DNA of 64,000 nucleotides from Microbacterium sp. C7(2022) (GTDB lineage Bacteria > Actinomycetota > Actinomycetes > Actinomycetales > Microbacteriaceae), in the NCBI RefSeq assembly GCF_028823665.1, contig NZ_JAPEHV010000002.1:310001-374000 (forward strand). Reading direction: 5' to 3'. The notes under the pieces were generated by a model that was given only the letters and a program-made list of their open reading frames with translations, was not told the DNA's origin and searched no databases. Below are positions 53,345 to 63,596 of the stretch, one piece after another; position 1 is the stretch's first letter, and the number at the start of each line of letters is the position of its first letter. The position numbers and the translations under genes are program-made.

Positions 53345-54742
53345 TCAGCCTGCGGCCGACACCTTGTCGCCGGCCTTCGCCGCCGGTGCCTCCGCCGCCG
53401 CGGGCTGAACGGGGCGCGGACGGGCAGCGAACTCCTCGAACACGTAGCGCGGGTTCTGGACGGTCTGCAGCGTCACGTTGTCGCGACCGAGCCAGAAGTT
53501 ATTCCACCAGTCGAAGATGACGCGCCACTTGCGCTCCCAGGTCGGCATGGCCAGCCCGTGGTATCCACGGTGGGCAACCCACGCGAAGAAGCCCTTAATG
53601 GCGATGTTTCCGGACTGGAAGACACCGCTGTAAAGCCCCAAACCGGCCACCGCACCGAGGTTCTTGTGCACGTACTCACGCGGCAGTTCGCCACGAAGCA
53701 CTGCAACCAGGTTCTTGGCAAGCAACTTTGCCTGACGCACAGCGTGCTGAGCGTTGGGCACGCAGTAGCCGCCGACACCGCCACCGGTCAGATCCGGAAC
53801 AGCAGACACGTCACCGGCCGCCCACGCGCCTTCGATGATCTCGTCCTCGGTGCCCACGCGCAGGTCGGCGCGCGTGGCGATGCGTCCGCGCTCTTCGACG
53901 AGCAGGTCGCTACCGCGCACCACGGTGGGGTTCGCCATGACGCCCGCCGTCCAGACGATCACGTCGGTCGGGATTACCTCACCGGTGGACAGCTCGACGT
54001 TTCCGTCGACAGCGCCGGTGACCTGGGTGTCCAGGTGCACGTTCGCCCCGCGCTTGGCCAGGCTCTTCAGCACCCATTCGCTGGTCTTGAGCGACACTTC
54101 GGGCATGATGCGCCCCATCGCCTCGATGAGGTGGAAGTGCGTGTCTTCGAACGAGATCGAGGGGTAGTCCTTCACCAGCGATGAAGCCATCGCACGCAGT
54201 TCCGCGAACACTTCGATGCCGGCGAACCCACCGCCGACCACGACCACCGTCAGCAGGCGGTCACGTTCGGGTCCGGGCGGCATGTTCGCGGCCAGGTCGA
54301 AGTTCGTCAGCACACGGTCACGAATCGCGACCGCCTCTTCGATCGTCTTCAGACCAATGGCGTTGTCCGCGATTCCGGGGATGGGGAAGGTGCGCGAGAC
54401 GGCGCCGGCGGTGACGACGATCTGGTCGTACTCTTCCTGCCAGGGCTCACCCGCAGGCGGCGTGATCGTGGCGACCTTGTTCGCGTGGTCGATCCCGGTG
54501 ACCTTCGCGGTCACGACGCGTGTGCGCGAGAGGTGGCGGCGGTGCCCCACAATGACGTGGCGGGCTTCGATCTCGCCGGCAGCCACCTCGGGGAGGAACG
54601 GCTGGTAGGTCATGTAGGGCAGCGGGTCAACCATCGTGACCTCGGCTTCGCCCTTGCGGAGGTGCTTCTCGAGCTTCCAAGCGGTATAGAAGCCTGCGTA
54701 TCCGCCACCGACAATGAGGATCTTGGGCACGGTGTTCGTCAC
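53345..54742 (-). CDS. ndh: Type II NADH dehydrogenase (NDH-2)
   Basis: A 465-residue flavoprotein that oxidises NADH and reduces menaquinone without pumping protons. The FAD fold is at the N-terminus (ILIVGGGYAGFYTAWKLE), the NADH fold is in the middle (LLTVVVVGGGFAGIEVFAEL), and VIVWTAGV, GAWAAGDVSAVPD and the quinone-site region AQHAVRQAKLLAKNL are present. The C-terminal amphipathic/aromatic region (RVIFDWWNNFWLGRDNV) is a probable membrane anchor. It follows the S8 protease gene on the same strand. Confidence 0.94.
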   Translation of the reverse strand: MTNTVPKILIVGGGYAGFYTAWKLEKHLRKGEAEVTMVDPLPYMTYQPFLPEVAAGEIEARHVIVGHRRHLSRTRVVTAKVTGIDHANKVATITPPAGEPWQEEYDQIVVTAGAVSRTFPIPGIADNAIGLKTIEEAVAIRDRVLTNFDLAANMPPGPERDRLLTVVVVGGGFAGIEVFAELRAMASSLVKDYPSISFEDTHFHLIEAMGRIMPEVSLKTSEWVLKSLAKRGANVHLDTQVTGAVDGNVELSTGEVIPTDVIVWTAGVMANPTVVRGSDLLVEERGRIATRADLRVGTEDEIIEGAWAAGDVSAVPDLTGGGVGGYCVPNAQHAVRQAKLLAKNLVAVLRGELPREYVHKNLGAVAGLGLYSGVFQSGNIAIKGFFAWVAHRGYHGLAMPTWERKWRVIFDWWNNFWLGRDNVTLQTVQNPRYVFEEFAARPRPVQPAAAEAPAAKAGDKVSAAG

Positions 54743-54762
54743 GAGGGGATTACTCCTGGGTA

Positions 54763-56112
54763 TCAGCGGCGCGGCGAAGAGTTCGCCGATCGGATGCGTC
54801 GGACAGCTGCAGTGACGCCGAGCGCCACCAGTATAGCGCTGGCGGTGACCAGGACGAGCGGGACGGTCCCGTAGAGCACTGTCGCGTACGTCGGCAGAAG
54901 CGGGGATGCCGCGGTCGTCACGTTCTCGATCGGCGGCAACTCCGGCACCACCGCGGGCTGCGCTGCTTCGCTCGGCACAGGGCTGCTGTCGGCGCGACGA
55001 TAGAGCCGAATCCAGTCCGACAGGCTCCCCATGGGGTTGGAATCCACTTCGGCAACGGGTGCCGAAACGGCGCGCGCGGCATCCACCAATCCGTATCCGT
55101 ACAGCGGATCTGGGTCCGCCGTGGCGAAGGTTGACGGCGTGGCCGTGCTCACGATCCGGTTGATGACGTTGTTCGCGTCAAGCTCGGGGTGAGCTGCGCG
55201 GACGAGCGCAGCGATGCCGGCAACGATCGGCGCGGCGCCGCTGGTGCCGTCCCACCACACGAGAGTGCCGTCGGGCGAAACACCGATCAGCCGCTCACTC
55301 GGCGCCGAGACACCGATGGTGATGCCCTGAGTTGAGGCACCCACGCTGGCACGACCATAGGGATCCACGCCCCCGACCGTCAGCACCCCGGGAATCGTGG
55401 CGGGCGCACCGACTTTCGTGGTGCCACTCCCCCGGTTTCCGGCCGCCACAATCATGACGACGTCGTGATCGAACGCGTACATGAATGCGTCGTCCCACGA
55501 CTCGTCCCATGTGGTGCCGTTCGTGGTGAACGACAGATTGATGACGTCCGCCCCGTTGTCCACCGCCCACACGATCGCCTCGGCGATCTGCTGGCTGAAA
55601 GGCACCTGCGCCGTCGACCCGAACCCGACTGAGATCGACAAGAGCTCCGCCTCAGGCGCGACACCGATCATCCCTTCATCGGGACCGGTGCCACGAGCCG
55701 CAGCAAGGGAGGCCACCCAACTGCCGTGGTCGGCGTCCACAGCGCCAACCGGTGTGCGCCCATCGGGTGTGCCCACCCCGGAAACGTCGGTTCCGCCGAC
55801 GACGGCACCGGCGAACTCCTCCGGGCCGCGGGCAATGCCCGTGTCGATGATCGCGATTCTCACGCCCGCGCCGCGCGTGGTCTCCCATGCCTCGGCGACG
55901 CCGTAGTCATCCAACCAGTACTCGGCATTGCGAATCGGGTCGCCTTCATCCACTTCCGCCGTGGGAGTCGGAGTCGGGGCCGTGACATCATCCGGCGTTG
56001 CTGCCGACGGCGCTGGCGCCAAAGAGACGGCAGCCGATGCCGATGCCGGAGCAGCTGTCAGCCCGGCGAGGAGGCCGATGACGACCAGGCTGGCGAAGAG
56101 GGCCCTCATCAT
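54763..56112 (-). CDS. Secreted S8 subtilisin-like protease with C-terminal membrane anchor (mycosin-like)
   Basis: A 449-residue subtilase. The signal peptide spans about residues 1-28, with an Ala/Pro/Thr linker to about 55, then the catalytic domain with triad Asp90 (IIDTG), His129 (DHGSWVASL) and Ser291 (GTSGAAPIVAG). The oxyanion Asn lies in VAAGNRGSG. A C-terminal transmembrane helix is followed by RRIRSANSSPRR. This topology matches mycosins (MycP) of type VII secretion, but no ESX genes are adjacent. The start overlaps the DUF501 stop by 4 nt, so the two genes are coupled. Confidence 0.9.
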   Translation of the reverse strand: MMRALFASLVVIGLLAGLTAAPASASAAVSLAPAPSAATPDDVTAPTPTPTAEVDEGDPIRNAEYWLDDYGVAEAWETTRGAGVRIAIIDTGIARGPEEFAGAVVGGTDVSGVGTPDGRTPVGAVDADHGSWVASLAAARGTGPDEGMIGVAPEAELLSISVGFGSTAQVPFSQQIAEAIVWAVDNGADVINLSFTTNGTTWDESWDDAFMYAFDHDVVMIVAAGNRGSGTTKVGAPATIPGVLTVGGVDPYGRASVGASTQGITIGVSAPSERLIGVSPDGTLVWWDGTSGAAPIVAGIAALVRAAHPELDANNVINRIVSTATPSTFATADPDPLYGYGLVDAARAVSAPVAEVDSNPMGSLSDWIRLYRRADSSPVPSEAAQPAVVPELPPIENVTTAASPLLPTYATVLYGTVPLVLVTASAILVALGVTAAVRRIRSANSSPRR

Positions 56113-56693
56113 TCGTCAGAAACGCGCGCCGCGGATCCAGGATCGGCGCATACGCAGCGCTCAGGGGACCACGAAGACATCTCCAGCGCGCGGTCCCCCA
56201 TCGGGTTGACCCCCGGTCCCGCTGCCAGCGCGTGCCCCGCGAGGGCGTGCAGGCACTTCACTCGCGTGGGCATGCCGCCGGCCGAAATCCCGGCGATCTC
56301 GCTCACGTCGCCGAAGTGCGCTCGATCGGCAAGGTAGGCATCGTGTGCGGCGCCGTAGGCGGATGCCACGTCGGGATCTTCCGCGAGCACGTCGTTCATG
56401 TCGCGCATAACGTGCTCGGCTTCGAGAGTCGACATCGCCGCGGTGGCCGCCGGGTGGGTCAAGTAGTAGAAGGTGGGGAACGGTGTGCCGTCGGGCAACC
56501 TCGGTAGCGTGGCCACCACCGTGGGGTTCCCGCACACGCACCGCGCCGCCACGCCGACGACGCCACGTGCGGGGCGTCCGAGTTGGGCGTGCAGCACAGC
56601 CAGATCAGCATCACTGACAGGGGCGAAGGGAGGCGTCGTCACGTCGTTCAGGCTACCGGCGGCTCCTGTGACGGCGCTGGATCGGTGACTCAC
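56109..56693 (-). CDS. DUF501 family protein
   Basis: A 194-residue protein with the DUF501 core: LGRPARGVVGVAARCVCGNPTVVATLPRLPDGTPFPTFYYLTHP and the MPTRVKCLHALAGHALAAGPGVNPMGD segment, with conserved Cys and His residues that could bind a metal. In actinobacteria it follows ftsB and precedes a Ppx/GppA phosphatase; here a subtilase takes the latter place. The GTG start overlaps the ftsB stop by 4 nt. Function unknown. Confidence 0.9.
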   Translation of the reverse strand: MSHRSSAVTGAAGSLNDVTTPPFAPVSDADLAVLHAQLGRPARGVVGVAARCVCGNPTVVATLPRLPDGTPFPTFYYLTHPAATAAMSTLEAEHVMRDMNDVLAEDPDVASAYGAAHDAYLADRAHFGDVSEIAGISAGGMPTRVKCLHALAGHALAAGPGVNPMGDRALEMSSWSPERCVCADPGSAARVSDE

Positions 56694-57241
56694 TCCGATG
56701 GTGTTGCCGACGGCGAAGGTGTCGGTTCGTCAGGCACGCCGATGGTTACCGGCGCGACGACGGGTTGCGCAAGACCGGCCTCCGTAAGCGACGAGACGAA
56801 CTGCCCCATCCAGTCGCGTCGGGTCTCGCTCAACTCATCGCTGACCGGCCGTTGCTCCACAGGTACGTCCTCGGGCGCCAGATCGTTGTCGACCAGGTAG
56901 ACGACCTCGCCTGGGTTCACGTAGTACAGCCGCTCCCGCGCCTGGGAAGTGATGTAGGCCGGGTCGCTCCATCGCTGACGCTCTTGTTCGAGTTGCGCGA
57001 CCTCGTCGCGGCTCACTTCCACGGCGTCAGCGAGGGCGTCGACTTGCTGACGCTGGTCGACATACGTGCCGATGGTCGGGACGAGGACGAACGTGGCGAG
57101 AACGACGAGTCCGAACATGATGATCATGAATCCCGACAGTCGGATGCCTCCCAACCAACCGCGTACGTCCAGTCGGCGCGTGGACGGCGCCGCCGTGCCT
57201 GTCGCGCGGGAACGAGAAGGAGGAGCCGTCTTTGCTGCCAC
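56690..57241 (-). CDS. ftsB: Septum formation initiator family protein (FtsB/DivIC)
   Basis: A 183-residue divisome protein: a basic cytoplasmic N-terminus, a transmembrane helix (MIIMFGLVVLATFVLVPTIG), then a periplasmic coiled coil (DQRQQVDALADAVEVSRDEVAQLEQERQRW) and the YYVNPGEVVYLV motif typical of actinobacterial FtsB. Expected to bridge FtsL and FtsQ. The position after eno is conserved. The C-terminus is a Pro/Ser-rich tail. Confidence 0.93.
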   Translation of the reverse strand: MAAKTAPPSRSRATGTAAPSTRRLDVRGWLGGIRLSGFMIIMFGLVVLATFVLVPTIGTYVDQRQQVDALADAVEVSRDEVAQLEQERQRWSDPAYITSQARERLYYVNPGEVVYLVDNDLAPEDVPVEQRPVSDELSETRRDWMGQFVSSLTEAGLAQPVVAPVTIGVPDEPTPSPSATPSE

Positions 57242-57262
57242 GGCTCCTCCTCTCGTCGTTCG

Positions 57263-57288
57263 AAGACCCCGCGTCGCGCGGGAGTCTT
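57263..57288. terminator. Hairpin between eno and ftsB
   Basis: AAGACCCCGCG pairs with CGCGGGAGTCTT with one bulged base and a 3-nt loop, in the 69-nt gap between eno and ftsB. It could reduce read-through from eno into the division genes. No U tract. Confidence 0.45.
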
Positions 57289-57310
57289 TCAGATGGTCAT
57301 CAGCGTCGCA

Positions 57311-58621
<1,311 letters not shown>

Positions 58622-58705
58622 TCAGGGAGCGTCGTCGGTCCGCCTCTGAGTCTAGTGACCGTGAACGCGCGCGCCAGTGTCGAGGGGATCGGATGCCGCG
58701 AGAGC

Positions 58706-59374
58706 TCACACCACGACTGCGAGCGCGACGCCGTCGTAGCCCTTGCGATCGAGGGTCTGCAGCGCGGTGGCATCGAACCTCGGATCTCGCGCGAGCATCT
58801 CGAGTCCGCGCTGCGTGCCGATGACCTGCGAGTTCGTAGAGGCGGGGTCGGCGATCTCGCCCGCGCGGCCGATGTTATCGACGACGACGACGGTGCCCGG
58901 GCGGCCCAGTCGCGCGGCCCAGTCGAGATAGATGGTGTTCGATTCCTTGTCGGCATCGATGAATACCAGGTCGAAGGGCTCTTCAGACGTGAGTTCTGGG
59001 AGCACCTCGGCTGCGCGCCCGACCCGAATCTCGACCATGTGCGCGACGTGTGCACGTTCGAGATTTCGCTGCGCGACGCGCGCATTGTCCGGTTCGGCCT
59101 CGATGGTGACGATGCGCCCGTTCTCAGGGAGCCCGCGAGCCATCCAGATCGTCGAGTACGCGCCGAGCGTTCCAATCTCGAGAACCCGGCGCGCCCCACT
59201 GATCCGCGTCAAGAGGTTCAAGAACTTGCCGTTCACCGGGGCGACCTCGATCGCCGGCAAGCCCGCCGCGTTCTGATCGTCCACAGCTGCGCTGAGCGCG
59301 GCATCCTCACCGACGAGAGTCCTCGTCAGATAGTGATCGACGCGCTGCCACAGGTCGGGCGTGGGTTCGGACAT
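58706..59374 (-). CDS. SAM-dependent O-methyltransferase (class I, COMT-like)
   Basis: A 222-residue methyltransferase of the catechol/caffeoyl-CoA type. SAM motifs: VLEIGTLGAYSTIWMARGLP, VTIEAEPDNARVAQRNLE, FDLVFIDADKESN and TVVVVDNIGRAGEI; the FIDADK acidic pair binds the divalent metal. ATG at 59374 follows CTGGAGG, whereas an upstream in-frame start does not. Substrate unknown. Confidence 0.92.
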   Translation of the reverse strand: MSEPTPDLWQRVDHYLTRTLVGEDAALSAAVDDQNAAGLPAIEVAPVNGKFLNLLTRISGARRVLEIGTLGAYSTIWMARGLPENGRIVTIEAEPDNARVAQRNLERAHVAHMVEIRVGRAAEVLPELTSEEPFDLVFIDADKESNTIYLDWAARLGRPGTVVVVDNIGRAGEIADPASTNSQVIGTQRGLEMLARDPRFDATALQTLDRKGYDGVALAVVV

Positions 59375-59405
59375 GCCTCCAGCAAACCCGGGAGCGGCAC
59401 AGCCG

Positions 59406-60404
59406 TCAAGCATCGAGATCCGATGCCGCGCGCCGCGCGTACGACTCGAGCAAGGCAGCGCCCGTCGCGGCATCGTCAACCGTCACCAGGAGGCTTTTGC
59501 CGCCGCGTCGGGTCACTTTGATCGCCTCCCCCGAGCGCAGGACGACGCCAAGCCGGCCCGGCGCGGCACGAACGCCCCACCCGCCGAACTCGCCCATCGG
59601 ATTAACCTCGATCACCTGCACCTGCTGCACGTCCGCCGCGGCGACGCCAAAGCGCGGAACGCCCCACACCGACCGCACGCGCATCCCGGCTTCGGTCACA
59701 GCTACGCGGAATGTGGTGGTCGCGCCTACCGCAACAACCATCACGACACCGACGATGGCGACGATCCACCCCGCTTCGGCCTGTTGAATGACCATCAGGC
59801 CGCCGGCGAGCAACAGGAGCGCGGCGCTTGCCCACAGGGCCCACATCGCCACCGGTGTCATGGTGCTGACTTTCACCCACACCGCATGTTCGTGGGCCTC
59901 GATCGGCAGCGGCGCGACCGAGCGGGCATGCAACGGACGTGCTGCGACGGCTGGCTGGGCGAACCACGCGCCGATGCCAGCGGCCAGTGCAATCAGAAGT
60001 GCGCTGACGAGGATGCGCCCGATCGCCACGGCATCTGCTGACGCTCCCCCGGTCTGCGCCAGCGTGGTCCACGTGAAGATCGTGACCACGAAGATGCTCG
60101 TCCACGTTGCCGTCGCGCCCAAGAGTCGGTACGTCGGGCCGCCCGCTCCCCGTCGCAGCCCGGGCAACGCGGGGAGCGCGATGAGAGCAGGAACACCAAA
60201 CCCGATGCCGACGGTCATTAGCGGCTGAGTCCATGCAGGTGCGAACCCATCCGGATCGCCAGCGGCATTCCAATGGACGGCGACGGTCTCGCCGAGACCG
60301 GGAACAGCGATCACCTGCACCGCTGTGCCCACCCCGGCGACGACGGCAGGGATGACGAGGGCGACGAGGATGAATCGTCGGAGTGCGAGCGTGCGGACGT
60401 CCAT
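59406..60404 (-). CDS. DUF1648-domain membrane protein
   Basis: A 332-residue protein with about six hydrophobic helices. The segment TVAVHWNAAGDPDGFAP is the DUF1648 motif, and the C-terminal 90 residues form a PH-like cytoplasmic domain (AADVQQVQVIEVNPMGEFGGWGVR). It is the last gene of GntR-CPBP-DUF1648, sharing one base (TGATG) with the CPBP stop. Bacillus YtrA-type operons often encode such membrane proteins under a GntR repressor. Function unknown. Confidence 0.8.
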   Translation of the reverse strand: MDVRTLALRRFILVALVIPAVVAGVGTAVQVIAVPGLGETVAVHWNAAGDPDGFAPAWTQPLMTVGIGFGVPALIALPALPGLRRGAGGPTYRLLGATATWTSIFVVTIFTWTTLAQTGGASADAVAIGRILVSALLIALAAGIGAWFAQPAVAARPLHARSVAPLPIEAHEHAVWVKVSTMTPVAMWALWASAALLLLAGGLMVIQQAEAGWIVAIVGVVMVVAVGATTTFRVAVTEAGMRVRSVWGVPRFGVAAADVQQVQVIEVNPMGEFGGWGVRAAPGRLGVVLRSGEAIKVTRRGGKSLLVTVDDAATGAALLESYARRAASDLDA

Positions 60405-61369
60405 CAGCGGGCTGCCCCCGTGTCGACTCGAGCCACAGTCGCAGGCGCCCCTCGACGGAACTGCCCCACGAGCGCGATCACCGCAACACAGACAGCGAGC
60501 ATGACCCAGACCACCACACCGAGCGGACCGACGATTGCCATGTCAGCCACCTCACCGGACGCGATGAACACGAGCACGACACCGCCCACCGCGTTGAGCG
60601 ATCCATGGGCGAGGACCGCGGGCCACAGCGAGGCGCTGCGCAGGCGAAGCCAACCCAACAGGACTCCCCAGGCCACGCACCCGCCGACCATGAAGGCGAG
60701 ACCGCCGAGGTCAGGCCTTCCGAAGTTGTATCCGAGAAGGATCAGCGGCGCGTGCCATAGCCCCCAGATGACGCCCGTGATGAGCAGCGTCGGCCACACG
60801 CCCAGGGGTAGCAGCGCGGAGTGGAGCCAGCCCCGCCAACCGAGTTCCTCGCCGAGGGCGAACACGCTGTTGATGATCGCGCCGATCGGCAGCGCGACCA
60901 TCTGAACGATGACCAAGACCTGGATGGGCAGAGCGGGTGCCGCACCCGGCGCCGCAGCAGCAAGCTGGTCAGCGAACCCTGAGAACGAGATCAGATCCAG
61001 CCGCACAAGCCCCAGCGCGCCTGCCACGAGTGCGGCGGCGATCACGACGATCATCGGCAGGAACAGTCCCAGCGCGAGAAACAACAGCAGCCGGCCCACG
61101 GGGCGAAGCGGCCACAGGCCCAGGAACGCGGCCCGCTCGTGACCCGGAACGCGGAACACAAAGAGGACGATCACGGTCGCCACCGCGGGAGTCATCATCA
61201 TGAGCGGAAGCAACGCTGCAGCCCACGGCGACGCGAGTCCGCCCTCGAGCCACAGCGGCAACGTCACCAGCCAGGCGGTGCCGCACGCCAACGCGACGAA
61301 TGTCACCACGGCCAGCCAAGGCACTCGGGCGGCGCCAGTGGCGAGCGGCATGTTCTCAGCGGTTTTCAC
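60404..61369 (-). CDS. CPBP family intramembrane metalloprotease
   Basis: A 321-residue polytopic membrane protein with full canonical CPBP motifs: EELGWRGW (EExxxR type), GVIWGLWHAPL and LAHGSLNA. GTG at 61369 is preceded by AAGGAG and lies inside the end of the GntR gene (14-nt overlap); an ATG at 61351 is less likely. Possible roles are prenyl-protein-type proteolysis or bacteriocin immunity. Probably repressed by the GntR regulator upstream. Confidence 0.9.
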   Translation of the reverse strand: MKTAENMPLATGAARVPWLAVVTFVALACGTAWLVTLPLWLEGGLASPWAAALLPLMMMTPAVATVIVLFVFRVPGHERAAFLGLWPLRPVGRLLLFLALGLFLPMIVVIAAALVAGALGLVRLDLISFSGFADQLAAAAPGAAPALPIQVLVIVQMVALPIGAIINSVFALGEELGWRGWLHSALLPLGVWPTLLITGVIWGLWHAPLILLGYNFGRPDLGGLAFMVGGCVAWGVLLGWLRLRSASLWPAVLAHGSLNAVGGVVLVFIASGEVADMAIVGPLGVVVWVMLAVCVAVIALVGQFRRGAPATVARVDTGAAR

Positions 61370-61715
61370 GGGCGATCTCCTTCACGAGGGAGGCAAGAGC
61401 TTCGGCCGGCAGGCCGGACGCCCTCGCACGAGAAACGACGGCACGGATGTCGTGCGTCAGTGCGACGAGTGCATCCGCCTGCGGTGTCACCACCGCGCCG
61501 CGTCCGCGCCGAAGTTCGATGAGACCCTCGTCGCGAAGCTCCTGGTAGGCGTGGAGCACGGTGTGCACGTTGATCTCGAGGAGCGCTGCGACCTCTCGCG
61601 CCGCGGGCAGGCGCTCACCGGGGCGAAGGCGGCCGGCGGCGGCATCCATTCTGATCGAATCAGCGACCTGAACGAACAGCGCAGTATCACTGTCAGGATC
61701 GAGGCGGATTAACAC
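61356..61715 (-). CDS. GntR family regulator, YtrA subfamily
   Basis: A 119-residue repressor: winged helix (SIRMDAAAGRLRPGERLPAAREVAALLEINVHTVLHAYQELRDEGLIELRRGRGAVV) plus a short C-terminal helical dimerisation part, as in YtrA. The GTG start has no ribosome site and follows a -10-like TAGAGT by about 7 nt, suggesting a leaderless mRNA. The second codon is TTA, rare in this genome. First gene of GntR-CPBP-DUF1648, probably autoregulated. Confidence 0.9.
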   Translation of the reverse strand: MLIRLDPDSDTALFVQVADSIRMDAAAGRLRPGERLPAAREVAALLEINVHTVLHAYQELRDEGLIELRRGRGAVVTPQADALVALTHDIRAVVSRARASGLPAEALASLVKEIARENR

Positions 61716-61721
61716 ACAGTT

Positions 61722-61744
61722 ACTCTACAACAACTAGAACAACT
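61722..61744 (-). promoter_or_regulatory. Promoter/operator of the GntR operon
   Basis: On the minus strand AGTTGTTCT and AGTTGTTGT are tandem 9-bp repeats (61727-61744), running straight into TAGAGT (61722-61727), a -10-like hexamer a few bases upstream of the GTG start. AT-rich against the background. A binding site for the GntR protein is likely but inferred. Confidence 0.5.
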
Positions 61745-61780
61745 CACACCCGCGACTCTTGGGATCAAGGCCCGACGTCA

Positions 61781-61948
61781 TCAGGTGTCTCGCTCTACCG
61801 GCGCGTCGTCTTCGCGGTGATCGTCGGCGCCTCCCGGCGGGTATTCAGCCGTCTCGGGCCGCGCGCGCACGAACAGGATGCTGGCGAACAGCCCGCCCCA
61901 GACCACCACCAGGGCGAGCAACAGGAACACCACGGCGATCGCGGTCAT
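61781..61948 (-). CDS. metS: Methionine/alanine importer small subunit MetS
   Basis: A 55-residue one-helix membrane protein (TAIAVVFLLLALVVVWGGLFASILFV) with a polar acidic tail (DDHREDDAPVERDT). This is the MetS type known from Corynebacterium, needed for MetP activity. Its ATG overlaps the metP stop by 4 nt, so the two subunits are made together. Confidence 0.9.
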   Translation of the reverse strand: MTAIAVVFLLLALVVVWGGLFASILFVRARPETAEYPPGGADDHREDDAPVERDT

Positions 61949-63519
61949 CGGGCGACCTCCTTCTCGAACGCGGGCCACACGGGGAACTCATCCGGCGAGC
62001 GCTTCCACCGCGTGAGCGGCATCACGATGGCCATGATCACCATGAACAGCACCGAACCCCATCCGACGGCAATCAGATACGCCGTGGGATAACCCGCATA
62101 GCCTTCACCGATCAGCGAGATGATGCGACTGATCAGCATGTAGGCAAGCACCACCGGGGCGAGCAACCCGACGAAGAAGATCCACGTACGACCGACCCGG
62201 AACGTGGACACGCTGTTCAGATGGAAGCGTAGTTCTGCCCCCTTCCTCAGCACCCAGATCACGAGCACGGACGTGAGAATCGCGGATGCCACGATGCCGA
62301 CGTTGTTCGCCCATTGGTCAGCAGTGTCGAGGGCGATGAGCCCCGTGGTCGTGGAGAACAACAAGATCGACAGCACCGCAGAGACGACGCCGATGGATGC
62401 CGCCGCGCGCCGCGGCGAAATCCCGAACTTGTCTTGGAAGGCCGCCGAGACGACTTGCAGCACCGACAGCAAGGACGTGAACCCGGCCATCACGAGTGAT
62501 CCGAAGAAGAGGATGCCGAAGATCGGGCCCCCGGGCATCTGCGAGACGATCGCGGGGAACGTGATGAACGAGAGCGTGACCCCGGTGAGACCGTCGAGGT
62601 CGCTGACGGCGATCCCCTGCTCGAATGCGAAGAATCCGAGAGTGGCGAACACACCGATCCCGGCGAGGATCTCGAACGAGGAGTTCGAGAAGGCCACAAC
62701 CAACCCTGGGCCGGTGAGGTTCGAACGACGCTTGCGATACGACGCGTACGTGATCATGATGCCGAACGCGATCGACAGCGAAAAGAAGATCTGGCTGTAG
62801 GCGGCGATCCAGACATCCGGGTTCGCGAGAGCTGCCCAGTCAGGCGTGAACAGGGCGTTGAGACCGTCGGCGGCGCCGTCCAGGAAGAGCGCGCGTACGA
62901 CGAGGATGAGGAATGCGGCCACCAGCAGCGGCAAGAAGATGAAATTTGCGCGCTGGATGCCGCGGGCAACACCGCTGGCGAGCACGGCGATGACCACGAT
63001 CCAGACGATTGCGAGCGGAATGAGCACACCGGGAACGAACTCGAGACTGAGCCCGGGCTCGCCCACCTGCAAGTACTCCCCGATCAGGAACCCTGCGGGG
63101 TCATCGCCCCAGCGCAAATCGAACGAGAAGACGAAATAGCTCAGCGCCCATGCGATGACCGCCGTGTAGTACAGCCCGATCACGAACGCGATCGCCACCT
63201 GGAACCAGCCGAGCCCCTCGAGCCACTTCCCATGACGGGGACCGCCCAACCGCCGAAACGCCAGTGGCGCCGCGCCCCGAAAGCGATGTCCGATCGCATA
63301 GTCGAGGAACAGGATCGGGATACCCGCCGTGACGAGCGCCACCAGGTACGGAATCAGGAACGCTCCCCCGCCGTTCTCGTAGGCCACCCCGGGGAAACGC
63401 CAGATGTTCCCCAATCCCACAGCCGATCCGATCGCGGCGAGGATGAACCCGACCTGGCCGGTCCACTCCTCCCGCTGGGGAGCAGCGTTCGAGCCCGTCG
63501 TCGTCTGATGTTCAGCCAT
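61945..63519 (-). CDS. metP: Neurotransmitter:sodium symporter family transporter (MetP)
   Basis: A 524-residue SNF/NSS transporter, LeuT fold, about 12 helices. The unwound TM1 region is GFILAAIGSAVGLGNIWRFPGVAYENGGGAFLIPYL, with the family's sodium and substrate site residues. The downstream metS identifies it as the MetP subunit of a sodium-coupled methionine/alanine importer. Strong ribosome site before the ATG. Confidence 0.94.
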   Translation of the reverse strand: MAEHQTTTGSNAAPQREEWTGQVGFILAAIGSAVGLGNIWRFPGVAYENGGGAFLIPYLVALVTAGIPILFLDYAIGHRFRGAAPLAFRRLGGPRHGKWLEGLGWFQVAIAFVIGLYYTAVIAWALSYFVFSFDLRWGDDPAGFLIGEYLQVGEPGLSLEFVPGVLIPLAIVWIVVIAVLASGVARGIQRANFIFLPLLVAAFLILVVRALFLDGAADGLNALFTPDWAALANPDVWIAAYSQIFFSLSIAFGIMITYASYRKRRSNLTGPGLVVAFSNSSFEILAGIGVFATLGFFAFEQGIAVSDLDGLTGVTLSFITFPAIVSQMPGGPIFGILFFGSLVMAGFTSLLSVLQVVSAAFQDKFGISPRRAAASIGVVSAVLSILLFSTTTGLIALDTADQWANNVGIVASAILTSVLVIWVLRKGAELRFHLNSVSTFRVGRTWIFFVGLLAPVVLAYMLISRIISLIGEGYAGYPTAYLIAVGWGSVLFMVIMAIVMPLTRWKRSPDEFPVWPAFEKEVAR

Positions 63520-63596
63520 CTGTGACTCCTTCTGAGATCGGATGGATGACTCGCACGCTACCAGCGCATAGGCCCAGCCCGAGAGAGATTTCGGCG

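Noticed and set aside
53150..54184. 344-codon plus-strand open frame over the tRNA and ndh
   Set aside because: It covers a tRNA gene and the antisense of NDH-2; composition is that of a shadow frame.
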